The position numbers were made by a program, and so were the translations under genes. Under the pieces are notes generated by a model that was given only the letters and a program-made list of their open reading frames with translations, did no database searches and was not told the DNA's origin. A stretch of 64,000 bases of DNA from JAFDED01 sp964611635 (GTDB lineage: Bacteria; Desulfobacterota; JAFDED01), in the NCBI GenBank assembly GCA_964611635.1, contig CAZTAS010000002.1, forward strand, positions 1 to 64,000, read 5' to 3'. This document shows, in pieces, positions 17,174 through 25,605 of the stretch (position 1 is the stretch's first letter; the number at the start of each line of letters is the position of its first letter).

Positions 17174-18064
17174 ATGGGCATACTGGTAGATGAAAAGACA
17201 AGCGTTATCGTACAGGGAATTACCGGCAGAGAGGGATCAGCTCGTGCCGCATATATGAAAGAGTACGGCACCAATGTAGTGGCAGGGTGCACGCCTGGCA
17301 GGGGCGGGGCAGAAGTAGGTGGGATCCCGGTTTATAACACAGTCGAGGAGGCTGTTGAGTCTCATGGTCCCATCGATGCCAGCGTGATATTCGTGCCAGG
17401 CCCGGCCTTGAAGGATGCTGTTCTTGAAGCCATTGATGCAGGCATTAAGTTCATCGTCTCTCCAGTGGAGAGGGTTCCTTTGCACGATATATTAGAGATG
17501 GTGGCCGTGGCCAGGAGAGCGGGCGTCAAACTGCTTGGGCCCGGTGCCATAGGTATTGTTACAGTTGGAAAAGCCGTTTTAGGTTGGTTGGGGGCCACGC
17601 CCCAGTGGGCCAGGACACTCTTTATTCCCGGGCCAGTGGGCGTGATTTCCCGCAGCGGAGGACAATCAGGGACAGTTCCCTGGGCTCTGCGTGAGGCTGG
17701 ATTAGGGATGAGTACGGTACTTCATGTAGGTACCGAGGTTGTGACGGGTTTATCAATGGGAGAGATATTACCCCTTTTCGAGCGGGATGAGGAGACCAAG
17801 GCTGTGGGAGTATTCGGTGAGATTGGCGGCCCTCATGAAGAGGAAGCTGCTCAGTGCATTCAGAAAAAACGGTTCACCAAGCCTCTGGTCATCTTCGTGG
17901 CGGGAGCCTGGGCACCTGCGGGGATGCGCTTCTCCCACGCCAGCAGTATCATAGAGCGCGGCAAAGGTTCCGCCAAGGCGAAGATTGAGATGTTAAAAGC
18001 CGCCGGGGCTCATGTTGTTGAGCGTCCCGAGCAGATCGCTCCTGTTTTGAAGCAGCTTTTATAG
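17174..18064 (+). CDS. Succinyl-CoA ligase-like alpha subunit
   Basis: 296 residues, SucD family. The N-terminal CoA-binding Rossmann domain begins SVIVQGITGREGSARAAYMK and includes GCTPGRGG. The C-terminal ligase domain has SRSGGQSGTVPW and a histidine near residue 255 (FSHASSI followed by GKGSA) that aligns with the phospho-histidine loop of SucD. The residues flanking that histidine (SHASS instead of GHAGA) are unusual for true SucD, so a related acyl-CoA may be the substrate. The last gene of the three-gene set. Confidence 0.88.
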   Translation: MGILVDEKTSVIVQGITGREGSARAAYMKEYGTNVVAGCTPGRGGAEVGGIPVYNTVEEAVESHGPIDASVIFVPGPALKDAVLEAIDAGIKFIVSPVERVPLHDILEMVAVARRAGVKLLGPGAIGIVTVGKAVLGWLGATPQWARTLFIPGPVGVISRSGGQSGTVPWALREAGLGMSTVLHVGTEVVTGLSMGEILPLFERDEETKAVGVFGEIGGPHEEEAAQCIQKKRFTKPLVIFVAGAWAPAGMRFSHASSIIERGKGSAKAKIEMLKAAGAHVVERPEQIAPVLKQLL

Positions 18065-18561
18065 TGGATAAAACAAAGCTGATTTCTCTCAATCTTAACT
18101 TTTTGGTTTCATAGCAACGTTATTTGATCAAATAAAGGCTCAAATCGGAACAAATATCTTCGATTTAGGCAAAGCTTTCAACTGAACAAGGACAAATCAA
18201 AAGAAGGAAAACCAACCTTTTACCTTTATGTCTGTGCGCTCAATTTTATTTCAGGGTTAGTTTATTTAATCTCGTAGGAATCTGACAATTCTTCAAGCCT
18301 TCTTTACCCTTGCTAAGGTAAATTGATAATGAACTGAGTAAAGGAGGGCCGTCCGGAAGTTCCGAGGCATGCTGAGATGTAGCAGGACGATAGTGCAAAA
18401 ATCTGCTGCTTTTCACAGCTCCAAGCCACCCAGTCTTTCAATTTGCGCTGCCAGCTCAAACTTCTTTTTCAGGCTGCGATCTTCTTGATAAACAATGTGT
18501 CCGTTCTTCACTCCACCTAAAAAAAAGTTGATAATACAGCGAGTTTGTTAACCCGAACATC
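18065..18561. other. Intergenic region without a confident gene
   Basis: About 500 bp between two convergent genes. On the minus strand a 32-codon open stretch around 18419-18517 (VKNGHIVYQEDRSLKKKFEL, ending just after RLGGLEL) reads like the C-terminus of a protein and has an AGGTGG just upstream of a GTG, but I cannot place it. It could be the tail of a lost gene. No terminator or RNA gene is clear. Confidence 0.35.
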
Positions 18562-19359
18562 CTATCTATCATCTAATAAGCGTCGCAAGTATGTGATACC
18601 CTGCCGCACCCAGGTCTCTTCCTTGGTCAAGGTAGCAGCTTCGTCGTCCAGCCGATCCATCCAGGATTCAACCAGGATATTTGGCGAGTGCTCAGCGGCG
18701 CGCACCGCAGCCAACATGCCAGGTACATCTACCAGCCCCTCGCCCAATGGGCAGCCACATATATAAAACCCGGTATTCTGGGGTGTAGGAATCGCATCTT
18801 TGACATGGACTGAAACAGCTAAAGGGGCCAGTATGGCTACCGTTTCGGACGAGCCGACTAGCTTGCTTATTGAATTCACAGGATCCAGGCAGGCGCCCAC
18901 TATGGGATCGTCAATAGCTTTAATTAGCCCAGCTAGTTCAGACGGAAGCAAGTGGAAATGATTCTCGATCGCTAATGTCACGCCTGCAGAGCGCAAATCC
19001 GGCAGCAAAGACTTGAAGATTGCAACCAACTCGGCGAAGGAGGGCTCCCATCCTGGCCTGGTCAATACAACCCGCAGCAAACGAGCTCTGAGTCGTTCGA
19101 CTATATCCAGATTGCGCCGGAAATTTTCGGGCTGACTGCCTTTGATTCCCATTTCCAAGGTCAAACCCAATTCAGAAGCGCGCTGAGCGAGATCTCTCAG
19201 CATGCTATCCGGTAGATTTTCCAGGGGCAGATTGTCACAAATCTGCACCACCTCCGATCCAGCCTCATGCGCGCGATCAAGCAGCGCAAATACATCGAGG
19301 TGAGCAATTCGGAGTGCCCAGCGGTAAGCATAACTAGTAATTCCTATGGCCATCTTCAT
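18562..19359 (-). CDS. Sugar phosphate isomerase/epimerase-like TIM-barrel protein
   Basis: 265 residues of the xylose-isomerase-like TIM-barrel (AP endonuclease 2) superfamily. Metal-site residues typical of the family are visible in LTLEMGIKG, LAIENHFHLLPSEL, GACLDPVNS and VSVHVKDA. Members isomerise or epimerise sugars and inositol derivatives or cleave related 2-keto compounds; the exact reaction cannot be set here. A second ATG at 19353 is better spaced from GGGAGA than the first. Cytoplasmic, monocistronic, no functionally linked neighbour. Confidence 0.8.
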   Translation of the reverse strand: MKMAIGITSYAYRWALRIAHLDVFALLDRAHEAGSEVVQICDNLPLENLPDSMLRDLAQRASELGLTLEMGIKGSQPENFRRNLDIVERLRARLLRVVLTRPGWEPSFAELVAIFKSLLPDLRSAGVTLAIENHFHLLPSELAGLIKAIDDPIVGACLDPVNSISKLVGSSETVAILAPLAVSVHVKDAIPTPQNTGFYICGCPLGEGLVDVPGMLAAVRAAEHSPNILVESWMDRLDDEAATLTKEETWVRQGITYLRRLLDDR

Positions 19360-19489
19360 TCTCCCGGCTTATGCGTTTGAGCTCTGCAGCAAAACTCCCA
19401 TAAGGGCTGCGATGTCGAGTATATCGGCTTTTGCCCTTTAATTGAGCGCCGTTAATGATCTAAGATAAATATGTCAGAATAAGATTAAG

Positions 19490-19699
19490 ATGGTCAAGCT
19501 GAAAAATCAGGAGAACATCAAGGATTTTAGACATTACTATCTGAAGAATTGCTTCGTTAACAACATATGCAGAGCAGGCATACCACGATCGGCAATAATG
19601 GCAATAACGAGAGATATTGAGGAACAAGATATTATGGCAGCAATTGGGAAGGCCGAGGAGTACTTTCGAAGGCGGGATTACTCCCTGGTTACTATGTAG
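19490..19699 (+). pseudogene. Phage-type tyrosine recombinase (integrase) C-terminal remnant
   Basis: A 69-codon open frame resembles the end of a tyrosine recombinase: KDFRHYY (arginine/histidine box), then VNNICRAGIPRSAIMAIT, which matches the family pattern DLRHTFVTN..RAGV....IMAITGH. The GH-box histidine and the catalytic tyrosine are missing or altered (ITRDIEEQDIM), and the N-terminal two thirds is absent. I read it as a decayed integrase fragment. No adjacent tRNA or att repeat is visible. Confidence 0.55.
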
Positions 19700-20006
19700 G
19701 CAAAAAGAGCAATTAGTAGATAAGAAAAGCTAGCTCATAAATTGGTGCCCAGAGTGTCAGCGCCTTGTCCATAAGATAGTAGAGTCGAAATCTTTCTTTC
19801 CAAAAACCTGCTATGCTTTGTATGCAAATTGTTTATTCAATTTTCTTCAGGTAAGCAAGCTTGCAGCCTTTTCACCTTCTCAGAAGCCCTTTATATAATT
19901 AAAGGTTTAAATGTGAGCTTGACTGCTCACGTGGGATGAGTTAGTCTTTACTCACTTGTACTTTATTTCCCTATAAGCTCTTACAACGAGCACGAAGGAA
20001 TATAAT

Positions 20007-21008
20007 ATGCAACAGTCACCCATGGGTCGTTTCAGGCCCTTCAATCAACCCGGGAAGGTGGAGGGATGTGAGGCTGCAGCGGATGCGACTGAGGAGTCAA
20101 GGAACGCCTTTGCTCTCAATGGCTTTCTTTTGTTGACCGCGATGACTATATTCTGGGGATTCAACTGGCCCGCCATGAAGATCGCTTTGGGCGAGATTAA
20201 GCCTTGGACTTTCCGGACCCTTTGTCTAACGATCGGCGGATTCGGTCTCCTTGCAGTCGCCAAGTCAAAAGGCCTTTCTTTGCGAATTCCGCGCCAGGAG
20301 CGCCTGCCCCTCCTGCTCGTGTCCCTGCTCAATATTACCGGCTGGCACCTGTCCTCGGCCTATGGGCTCATTTTTATGAACGCGGGTCGAGCAGTTATCA
20401 TCGCCTACACCATGCCCCTTTGGACATCCATTCTGAGCTGCCTGGTGCTTGGCGAGCGTCTAACTCTATCGCGTTATATGGGGCTTTGTCTCGGCCTTGG
20501 TGGGTTAGCAATCCTTATTGGTCCTGAGATCAAAGCTGTCGGAGCAACACCTGTGGGAGCCCTGTTCATGCTGTCTGCAGCAATTTGCTGGGCAGGGGGC
20601 ACGGTCGCCATAAAGTATTTTTACTGGACCATGCCCACCTCGCTTCTCACCGGCTGGCAATTGATTGTAGGTGGAATTCCGGTTGTCATCGGCGCCCTGA
20701 TCATGGAGCCTTTCTCGGCGCTCTCCAATATGAGCAGCGAGGCGGCGCTGGCGACGGCATATGCCGTCGTCGTTGCAATGATATTTTGCCATTACGCTTG
20801 GTTCAGCGTTGTTCAAATGTTACCAGCCGCTGTGGCCGCGATTGGAACACTGGCCATCCCCGTTGTAGGTGTTCTCAGCAGTGCCCTGATTCTGGCCGAG
20901 CCGGTAGGCTTGCGCGAGCTCCTCGCCCTTGCTCTTGTAGTCTCTGCTCTTGCCATTGTGCTTATCGGCCCCATACGGCTTTGCTCATCGAGGTCCTCGC
21001 CAGGTTAA
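20007..21008 (+). CDS. EamA/DMT-family transporter
   Basis: 333-residue inner-membrane protein with about ten hydrophobic segments from residue 35 onward in two EamA repeats (first: LTAMTIFWGFNWPAMKIAL; second: FMLSAAICWAGGTVAIKY). Members of the drug/metabolite transporter family export amino acids or other metabolites; the substrate is not evident. The hydrophilic N-terminal 30 residues are longer than usual. The ATG follows GAAGGAATATAAT. A second, distant EamA gene lies at 21936. Confidence 0.88.
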   Translation: MQQSPMGRFRPFNQPGKVEGCEAAADATEESRNAFALNGFLLLTAMTIFWGFNWPAMKIALGEIKPWTFRTLCLTIGGFGLLAVAKSKGLSLRIPRQERLPLLLVSLLNITGWHLSSAYGLIFMNAGRAVIIAYTMPLWTSILSCLVLGERLTLSRYMGLCLGLGGLAILIGPEIKAVGATPVGALFMLSAAICWAGGTVAIKYFYWTMPTSLLTGWQLIVGGIPVVIGALIMEPFSALSNMSSEAALATAYAVVVAMIFCHYAWFSVVQMLPAAVAAIGTLAIPVVGVLSSALILAEPVGLRELLALALVVSALAIVLIGPIRLCSSRSSPG

Positions 21009-21185
21009 AGCGTGGTGTTCAGTAAATATTGCCGAGTTTCCCCTGTTCATAAGAAAGGAAAACATGCAGCAGACATCAAGATTATTGATTATGAATGAGG
21101 CGCTCATCGTTGCGCACCAGCTTCTTGAAAATGAAGACTACATAACAAATCACAATTATGGACTCAATCTCTAGGGAGTATAAAG

Positions 21186-21650
21186 ATGACAAAAGAAATC
21201 GAAGCCTATTTAAAAGTTTTGCGCGAACTGCGCGATCAAGTCAAAAGATTGCTGGAAGGATTGCCCCAGGAGGCGCTTGACTGGCGTCCCATCGAAGGAG
21301 AAGGCAATCTCGCCACGAACTCGCTTGCGGGGATGGCTGCCCACCTGTCTGGATCCGAGAGCTTTTGGATGAAAGAAGTGATTGGCGCTCAACCGATCCA
21401 CCGTGACCGAGACGCCGAATTTGTCACAAAAGGGAAGAGCATCTCTGAGTTAGAGGCAATGCTTGAGGCCGCAAGGGAAAAAACTGAAGATGTTTTTACA
21501 TCGCTGGAACCCGCGCAGTTGGACGAGACCCGAGAAGTTCGATCCCGCACCGTATCTGTGCGCTGGTCTATCCTGCATGTCATAGAGCACACAGCGTTGC
21601 ATATCGGGCATATTCAGCTCACACGCCAATTGTGGATGGCTAGACAATAA
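21186..21650 (+). CDS. DinB-like metalloenzyme-fold protein
   Basis: 154 residues of the DinB/YfiT four-helix-bundle superfamily. Three histidines are placed as expected for a metal site: MAAHLSGSESFW (helix 2) and HVIEHTALHIGHIQLTRQ (helix 4). Members include thiol-dependent transferases and many proteins of unknown role, so no reaction is assigned. Good ribosome site GGGAGTATAAAG. Cytoplasmic. Confidence 0.82.
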   Translation: MTKEIEAYLKVLRELRDQVKRLLEGLPQEALDWRPIEGEGNLATNSLAGMAAHLSGSESFWMKEVIGAQPIHRDRDAEFVTKGKSISELEAMLEAAREKTEDVFTSLEPAQLDETREVRSRTVSVRWSILHVIEHTALHIGHIQLTRQLWMARQ

Positions 21651-21935
21651 GCATTGTAGATCAGAATTTGGGAAATGTCCGCGAGTCAGATATGGATTAA
21701 ACTAATTCAAGAGGCCCGAACCTTCGTATCACGACCTATTTTGTGTGCTAGGATCCATCACCGCACTCTACTGAACTTTGAGCACGTACGAATGACACGA
21801 GAAATAGATGCCATCCCTGTCGATCACCCGAGGAACGAATATGGCCCCTCGCGTCCCATTGTGCTATAATAGTTTAATTTCCCGTAGCAGGGTTCCGCTC
21901 TTCCGAGGACTCTGACTCCTCAGGAGATCTTTAGG

Positions 21936-22844
21936 ATGGATTACGCAGAGAGCAAGGAATATCTGGATCTGAGGGCTATCCTCACCCTTCTTGGCCTGAC
22001 TTTGCTATGGGGCTTGAACTACACCGCCATTAAATACTCCAATGAAGGGATATCACCGGTCTTCACCTCCTCGCTCCGCTCCATAATAGCCTCCCTCTGC
22101 GGCGTAATCTATTGCCTAAGAAGTGGTGAAAGGTTATTCCACAAAGATATCATGCTGTTTCACGGTTTCATGGTAGGCCTGCTATTTGGTCTGGAGTTCG
22201 CTTGCCTCTATTTGGGGATGCTTTATACGGATGCCGCTCGCTCTGTGATCTTCGTCTACTTGAGCCCCTTCGTGGTGGCTCTTGGGGCCCACTTTTTTTT
22301 GAAGGGTGATAAGCTGAGCTTCTTAAAAACTATGGGTCTCATTTTTGTCTTTACGGGAGTTTTCATAGTATTTGAAGGAAAACCAAAATCTGCAAAACCA
22401 GCTATGATCCTCGGGGACATATTCGAGATTATGGCGGCCTTTTTTTGGGGAGCCACAACCCTCTATATCAAAAGGTTCATGGCGGATAAGATCCAACCCA
22501 TAAACACCTTCCTCTATCAACTAATCTTCTCTATCCCCATCCTGCTGGCGGTTAGCTTCATCCTCGAACCTCTGTGGATCTATAAGATAGATACATTCAT
22601 CATCGCCTCGATAACATACCAATCGGTCATTGTAGCCTTCATAAGCTATCTTATCTGGTTCAAACTCATACACAAATATGCTGTAAGCAGACTTTCTGCT
22701 TTTACCTTCTTCGCCCCCACCTTCGGAGTGCTGTTTGGAGCGATCTTCCTGGAGGAGGAATTTACTCTTTCCTTGATGGTAGGGCTTCCCCTGGTCTCCC
22801 TTGGGATCTTCATGGTGAACTGGAGGAGGCAGCCGGCCCTTTAG
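21936..22844 (+). CDS. EamA/DMT-family transporter
   Basis: 302 residues with about ten transmembrane segments in two EamA repeats (first starts LTLLGLTLLWGLNYTAIKYS; second at EIMAAFFWGATTLYIKRF). It ends with a short basic tail (VNWRRQPAL). It is a probable exporter of small metabolites and only distantly similar to the gene at 20007. The ATG follows AGGAGATCTTTAGG. Codon use appears somewhat richer in A/T and in AAA/ATA than the neighbouring transporter genes, which may reflect separate acquisition. Confidence 0.87.
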   Translation: MDYAESKEYLDLRAILTLLGLTLLWGLNYTAIKYSNEGISPVFTSSLRSIIASLCGVIYCLRSGERLFHKDIMLFHGFMVGLLFGLEFACLYLGMLYTDAARSVIFVYLSPFVVALGAHFFLKGDKLSFLKTMGLIFVFTGVFIVFEGKPKSAKPAMILGDIFEIMAAFFWGATTLYIKRFMADKIQPINTFLYQLIFSIPILLAVSFILEPLWIYKIDTFIIASITYQSVIVAFISYLIWFKLIHKYAVSRLSAFTFFAPTFGVLFGAIFLEEEFTLSLMVGLPLVSLGIFMVNWRRQPAL

Positions 22845-23497
22845 ATCGGACAAAAAGGCACATTGTATGGCTTTGTGCCTATCGACTCCGCCCAAATTTG
22901 TCCCGCTAACGCTACGTAATCTTCGGATACGATAAGCACAATTTATGGAAATTCGCTGCGCTGGTTTATTAGACTTAACTCATCCCCATGTCACCACATA
23001 GAATACTTTGACTTCATCTCCCTCAGAGAAAGGACATCAGCTTTTTAAAGATCTTCTCGATTTATTGTCCGAAAAGCCTGCTTCAAAATGCCGAAGAATT
23101 AGAAAAGTTATCCTGCAAGATGCAGGAAAAGCTTCTTGATCTTAAACCTCGGGCTTGGAACACCTTAGCACATTATGAGCGCAAGAATAAGAGCTGTGAA
23201 GAGGCAAAAAAATCTTAAAAAGGAGGATGAGTTATATTCAATTCGTCTATCAGCAAAAAGCGTATTACTTAAACGAAAAAAAGATGGAAATAGGGCACCA
23301 CAAATACCGGCATAATCAAAAGATGAAATGAAAATCTATATCTACACATAAGAACATTAAGAAAAATTTACTTTCAGCCAAGATGCTGTTGATAAATTAT
23401 AAATAAAAAAATTTATCCTATTTGATACAAATATTATTAAAGCTATTGGCACCAATTATACTAACCGCGAACAAATTAAGAAGCTTATAGCCAGTTG

Positions 23498-23673
23498 GAC
23501 TACATTTTCATGGAACGCTTTTGTAGAATAGTTCAATAAGTAGATGTTTATCTTAACAACTATGGAACGGTCCATGATGCCGTAAGGAGCCTGACAGGTA
23601 CTTCCGATTTTACAAGGAGGAAAGGCCGCATCATATCTTGGGCTATAGGACAACGTACGAAATCTATTTCAAT
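23498..23673 (+). pseudogene. IS3-family transposase C-terminal remnant
   Basis: The plus strand encodes DYIFMERFCRIVQ, a stop, VDVYLNNYGTVHDAVRSL, then after a one-base shift YFRFYKEERPHHILGYRTTY and EIYFN. This is the classic end of IS3-family transposase OrfB (FIERLWRTVKYEEVYL to FYNxERPHQSLGYRTP). A nonsense codon and a frameshift make it dead, and the catalytic N-terminal part is missing. About 70 bp downstream is a 13-bp motif also found next to the IS remnant at 36113. Confidence 0.85.
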
Positions 23674-23743
23674 CAATGACAATAATTCAGATTACATGTT
23701 CGGGCATGCTCCCATAATTAAATATCTTGAATCAAATTTTGTA

Positions 23744-23773
23744 TTGACAATGGGGTTAATCTAATAATACAAT
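23744..23773 (+). promoter_or_regulatory. Predicted sigma-70 promoter, probably within an IS right end
   Basis: TTGACA at 23744-23749 and TACAAT at 23768-23773 with an 18-bp spacer match the sigma-70 consensus at 11 of 12 positions. It lies about 150 bp upstream of the Tct receptor gene at 23922 and reads towards it. The -35 is part of TTGACAATGGGGT, a 13-mer also present at 36488-36500 downstream of another IS3 remnant, so the promoter may derive from an IS terminus. Confidence 0.5.
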
Positions 23774-23921
23774 TATTCTCTGCCGAGAGGCCACTAATTT
23801 CATCTAAATCTTTGACACGGCTGAAAATGATGTATTTCATTCTTAAAATTAGAAATTGAAAGGAGATGTTTCAGGGCATGGCTTGGTCCTAAAATTAACC
23901 TCAAAAAAAGGAGGTATGGAG

Positions 23922-24953
23922 ATGAAGAAAGAAATTAACAATGGCTGGATGGAATTCGACGTTACTCGGCGCTTATTCCTCAAGGGCGCCGCGGCGTTGA
24001 GTGGTGCCATGGTTCTGGAGCCTCTGCTGGCATACGGGGCTGAGCGACCGAAAGATTTCCCAACCAAGCCTTTGAACCACATCGTACCGGCCCGCGCCGG
24101 CGGAGGGTTCGATCGCAGCTCCCGCATTGCCGCAATGGCGTGGGAGAAGAAGCTGGGGGTTCCTATAAAATTTTCCTATTTGCCAGGAGGCTCCACGCTG
24201 ATTGGTTTCAACAAGATGCTCACCATTACAGACGGCTACGCCACGTCCATAACCTCCATTTCCATGCTTTACCTGGCCATGGAAATTCAGAAACCCAAGT
24301 TCGGCTGGAAGGATCTGGCCTTTATCGGTACCTTGATCATTGACCCCAACCAGCTCATGGTACAAAAAGATGCGCCCTGGAAGACCGCGAGGGAGTTTAT
24401 CGAAGCCGGCCGCAAGGCCAAGAGTCCGCTGAAGATTTCCACCTCTCACCCCAATGCTAACAACACTCTGGCTGCCAATATCTTCATCAAGCTCTCCAAA
24501 ATCAACGCTCAGGTTGTTGCCTTTGACGGTGGCTCCGCGGCACGCAACGCCCTTGCCGGCAAACACGTGGATGCCTGCTGCGGTCCTATGTTCAGTGCTC
24601 TGAATGTGGCCGAGATAGTGAGGGGCCTGGTTGTATTCCAGGATACCAATCCGGTTCCTCACCTCTGGAAGGGCGTTAAGCCTGCCAAAGAAGCCCTGGA
24701 CTTCGATATGCCCAATTCTCAGGATGCCTTCGCGTTCTTCTGTCCCAAGGCTGTGGTCAAGCGCTATCCTGACCGCTATAAGTTCCTTGTGGACACGTTC
24801 CGCGAGACCGTTAAATCAGAGGAAATCAAGAAGCTGGGCGAAAAATCTGGGCTAACCCCCTTCCTGGAGTACTGGTCTCCTGAGAAATGCGAGAAGTTTG
24901 TTGAAGACTACGATGCGGTCTTCAAGAAATATGGATACTTGATGAAAAGGTGA
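23922..24953 (+). CDS. Tripartite tricarboxylate transporter receptor (TctC/Bug family) with Tat-like signal
   Basis: Periplasmic carboxylate-binding receptor, 343 residues from this start. The N-terminus contains TRRLFLKGAAALSG (arginines at 16-17) followed by a hydrophobic stretch and cleavage near AYGAE, a twin-arginine (Tat) type signal, unlike the Sec signals of the other two TctC proteins in this window. The mature part (PLNHIVPARAGGGFDRSSRI) is typical of Bug receptors. I choose the ATG at 23922 because AAAGGAGG lies seven bases before it; two in-frame upstream ATGs (23856, 23916) are poorly placed. It heads a tctCBA operon. Confidence 0.87.
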   Translation: MKKEINNGWMEFDVTRRLFLKGAAALSGAMVLEPLLAYGAERPKDFPTKPLNHIVPARAGGGFDRSSRIAAMAWEKKLGVPIKFSYLPGGSTLIGFNKMLTITDGYATSITSISMLYLAMEIQKPKFGWKDLAFIGTLIIDPNQLMVQKDAPWKTAREFIEAGRKAKSPLKISTSHPNANNTLAANIFIKLSKINAQVVAFDGGSAARNALAGKHVDACCGPMFSALNVAEIVRGLVVFQDTNPVPHLWKGVKPAKEALDFDMPNSQDAFAFFCPKAVVKRYPDRYKFLVDTFRETVKSEEIKKLGEKSGLTPFLEYWSPEKCEKFVEDYDAVFKKYGYLMKR

Positions 24954-25020
24954 CGGTATTCGACCCGGGGGGTGATCGGAGCATTGAAGCTTGCCTGAAG
25001 GAGGGCTGAACTGAGGTCCC

Positions 25021-25596
25021 TTGAACATAGCCTCTTTAAGTGCTCCTCTCACTCCCCGGGCAGTCATGAAGAGCCGCTATCAAATGCGCAGTGCCGAAAA
25101 AAGGAAAAAACCCCTGGAAGGGATCAGGCGGGAGGAGCTTCTTGTTCCCATTTTAGTATTTCTTTTCTCTATATCTTATATCAGTCAGGTGTGGGGCGCT
25201 CCGCGGGTAGTGATATTATGGCCATATATCGTTATGGTCTCGCTGCTTATCTGCACGGCGGGTGTAATGATTGAAGGCCTGGCGGGTAGTTGGCGGCAGG
25301 AAGGGGCAAAAGATACTTCCGGTGCGGGGATTCTGGCTTTGCTGCACAAGGGTTTCAAGCCCCTCGTCATAACCGGCACAACCATATGTTACCTTGCAGC
25401 CATTGAACACCTAGGATTCACGCTGTCCAATTTCTTGTACCTGATGATACTCCTCTGGGCCCTGGGAACCCGCCGGTCCTGGGTGATCACAGTCATTTCT
25501 CTGGTGATCATAATCATTTTGCACCTGGTGATGATCAATTTTCTTCAAATGCCCGTTCCCAGGCTTCCCCTTCCTTTCATAAGCTGGGAGTTGTAG
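25021..25596 (+). CDS. Tripartite tricarboxylate transporter small membrane subunit (TctB family)
   Basis: 191 residues with four hydrophobic segments (about 43-58, 64-84, 115-135 and 140-180), the TctB topology. The N-terminal 40 residues are hydrophilic and basic. The frame opens with TTG at 25021; an ATG at 25066 (MKSRYQMRSAEKRK) is an alternative, and neither has a strong ribosome site. It stabilises the large permease subunit encoded 9 bp downstream. TctB sequences diverge strongly, so the call rests on position and topology. Confidence 0.8.
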   Translation: MNIASLSAPLTPRAVMKSRYQMRSAEKRKKPLEGIRREELLVPILVFLFSISYISQVWGAPRVVILWPYIVMVSLLICTAGVMIEGLAGSWRQEGAKDTSGAGILALLHKGFKPLVITGTTICYLAAIEHLGFTLSNFLYLMILLWALGTRRSWVITVISLVIIIILHLVMINFLQMPVPRLPLPFISWEL

Positions 25597-25605
25597 GTCA
25601 ATTCC

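Larger units (their letters stand above)
22845..23921. other. Gene-poor, AT-rich interval with mobile-element debris
   Basis: Just over 1 kb. A 50-codon open stretch ending at 23218 (SLLQNAEELEKLSCKMQEKL, then LDLKPRAWNTLAHYERKN) reads like a real protein tail without a start and is unidentified. The right half holds the IS3 transposase remnant (23498-23673) and an IS-end-like motif that overlaps a possible promoter (both listed separately). Low GC compared with the flanks and multiple stops indicate decaying sequence. Confidence 0.5.
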
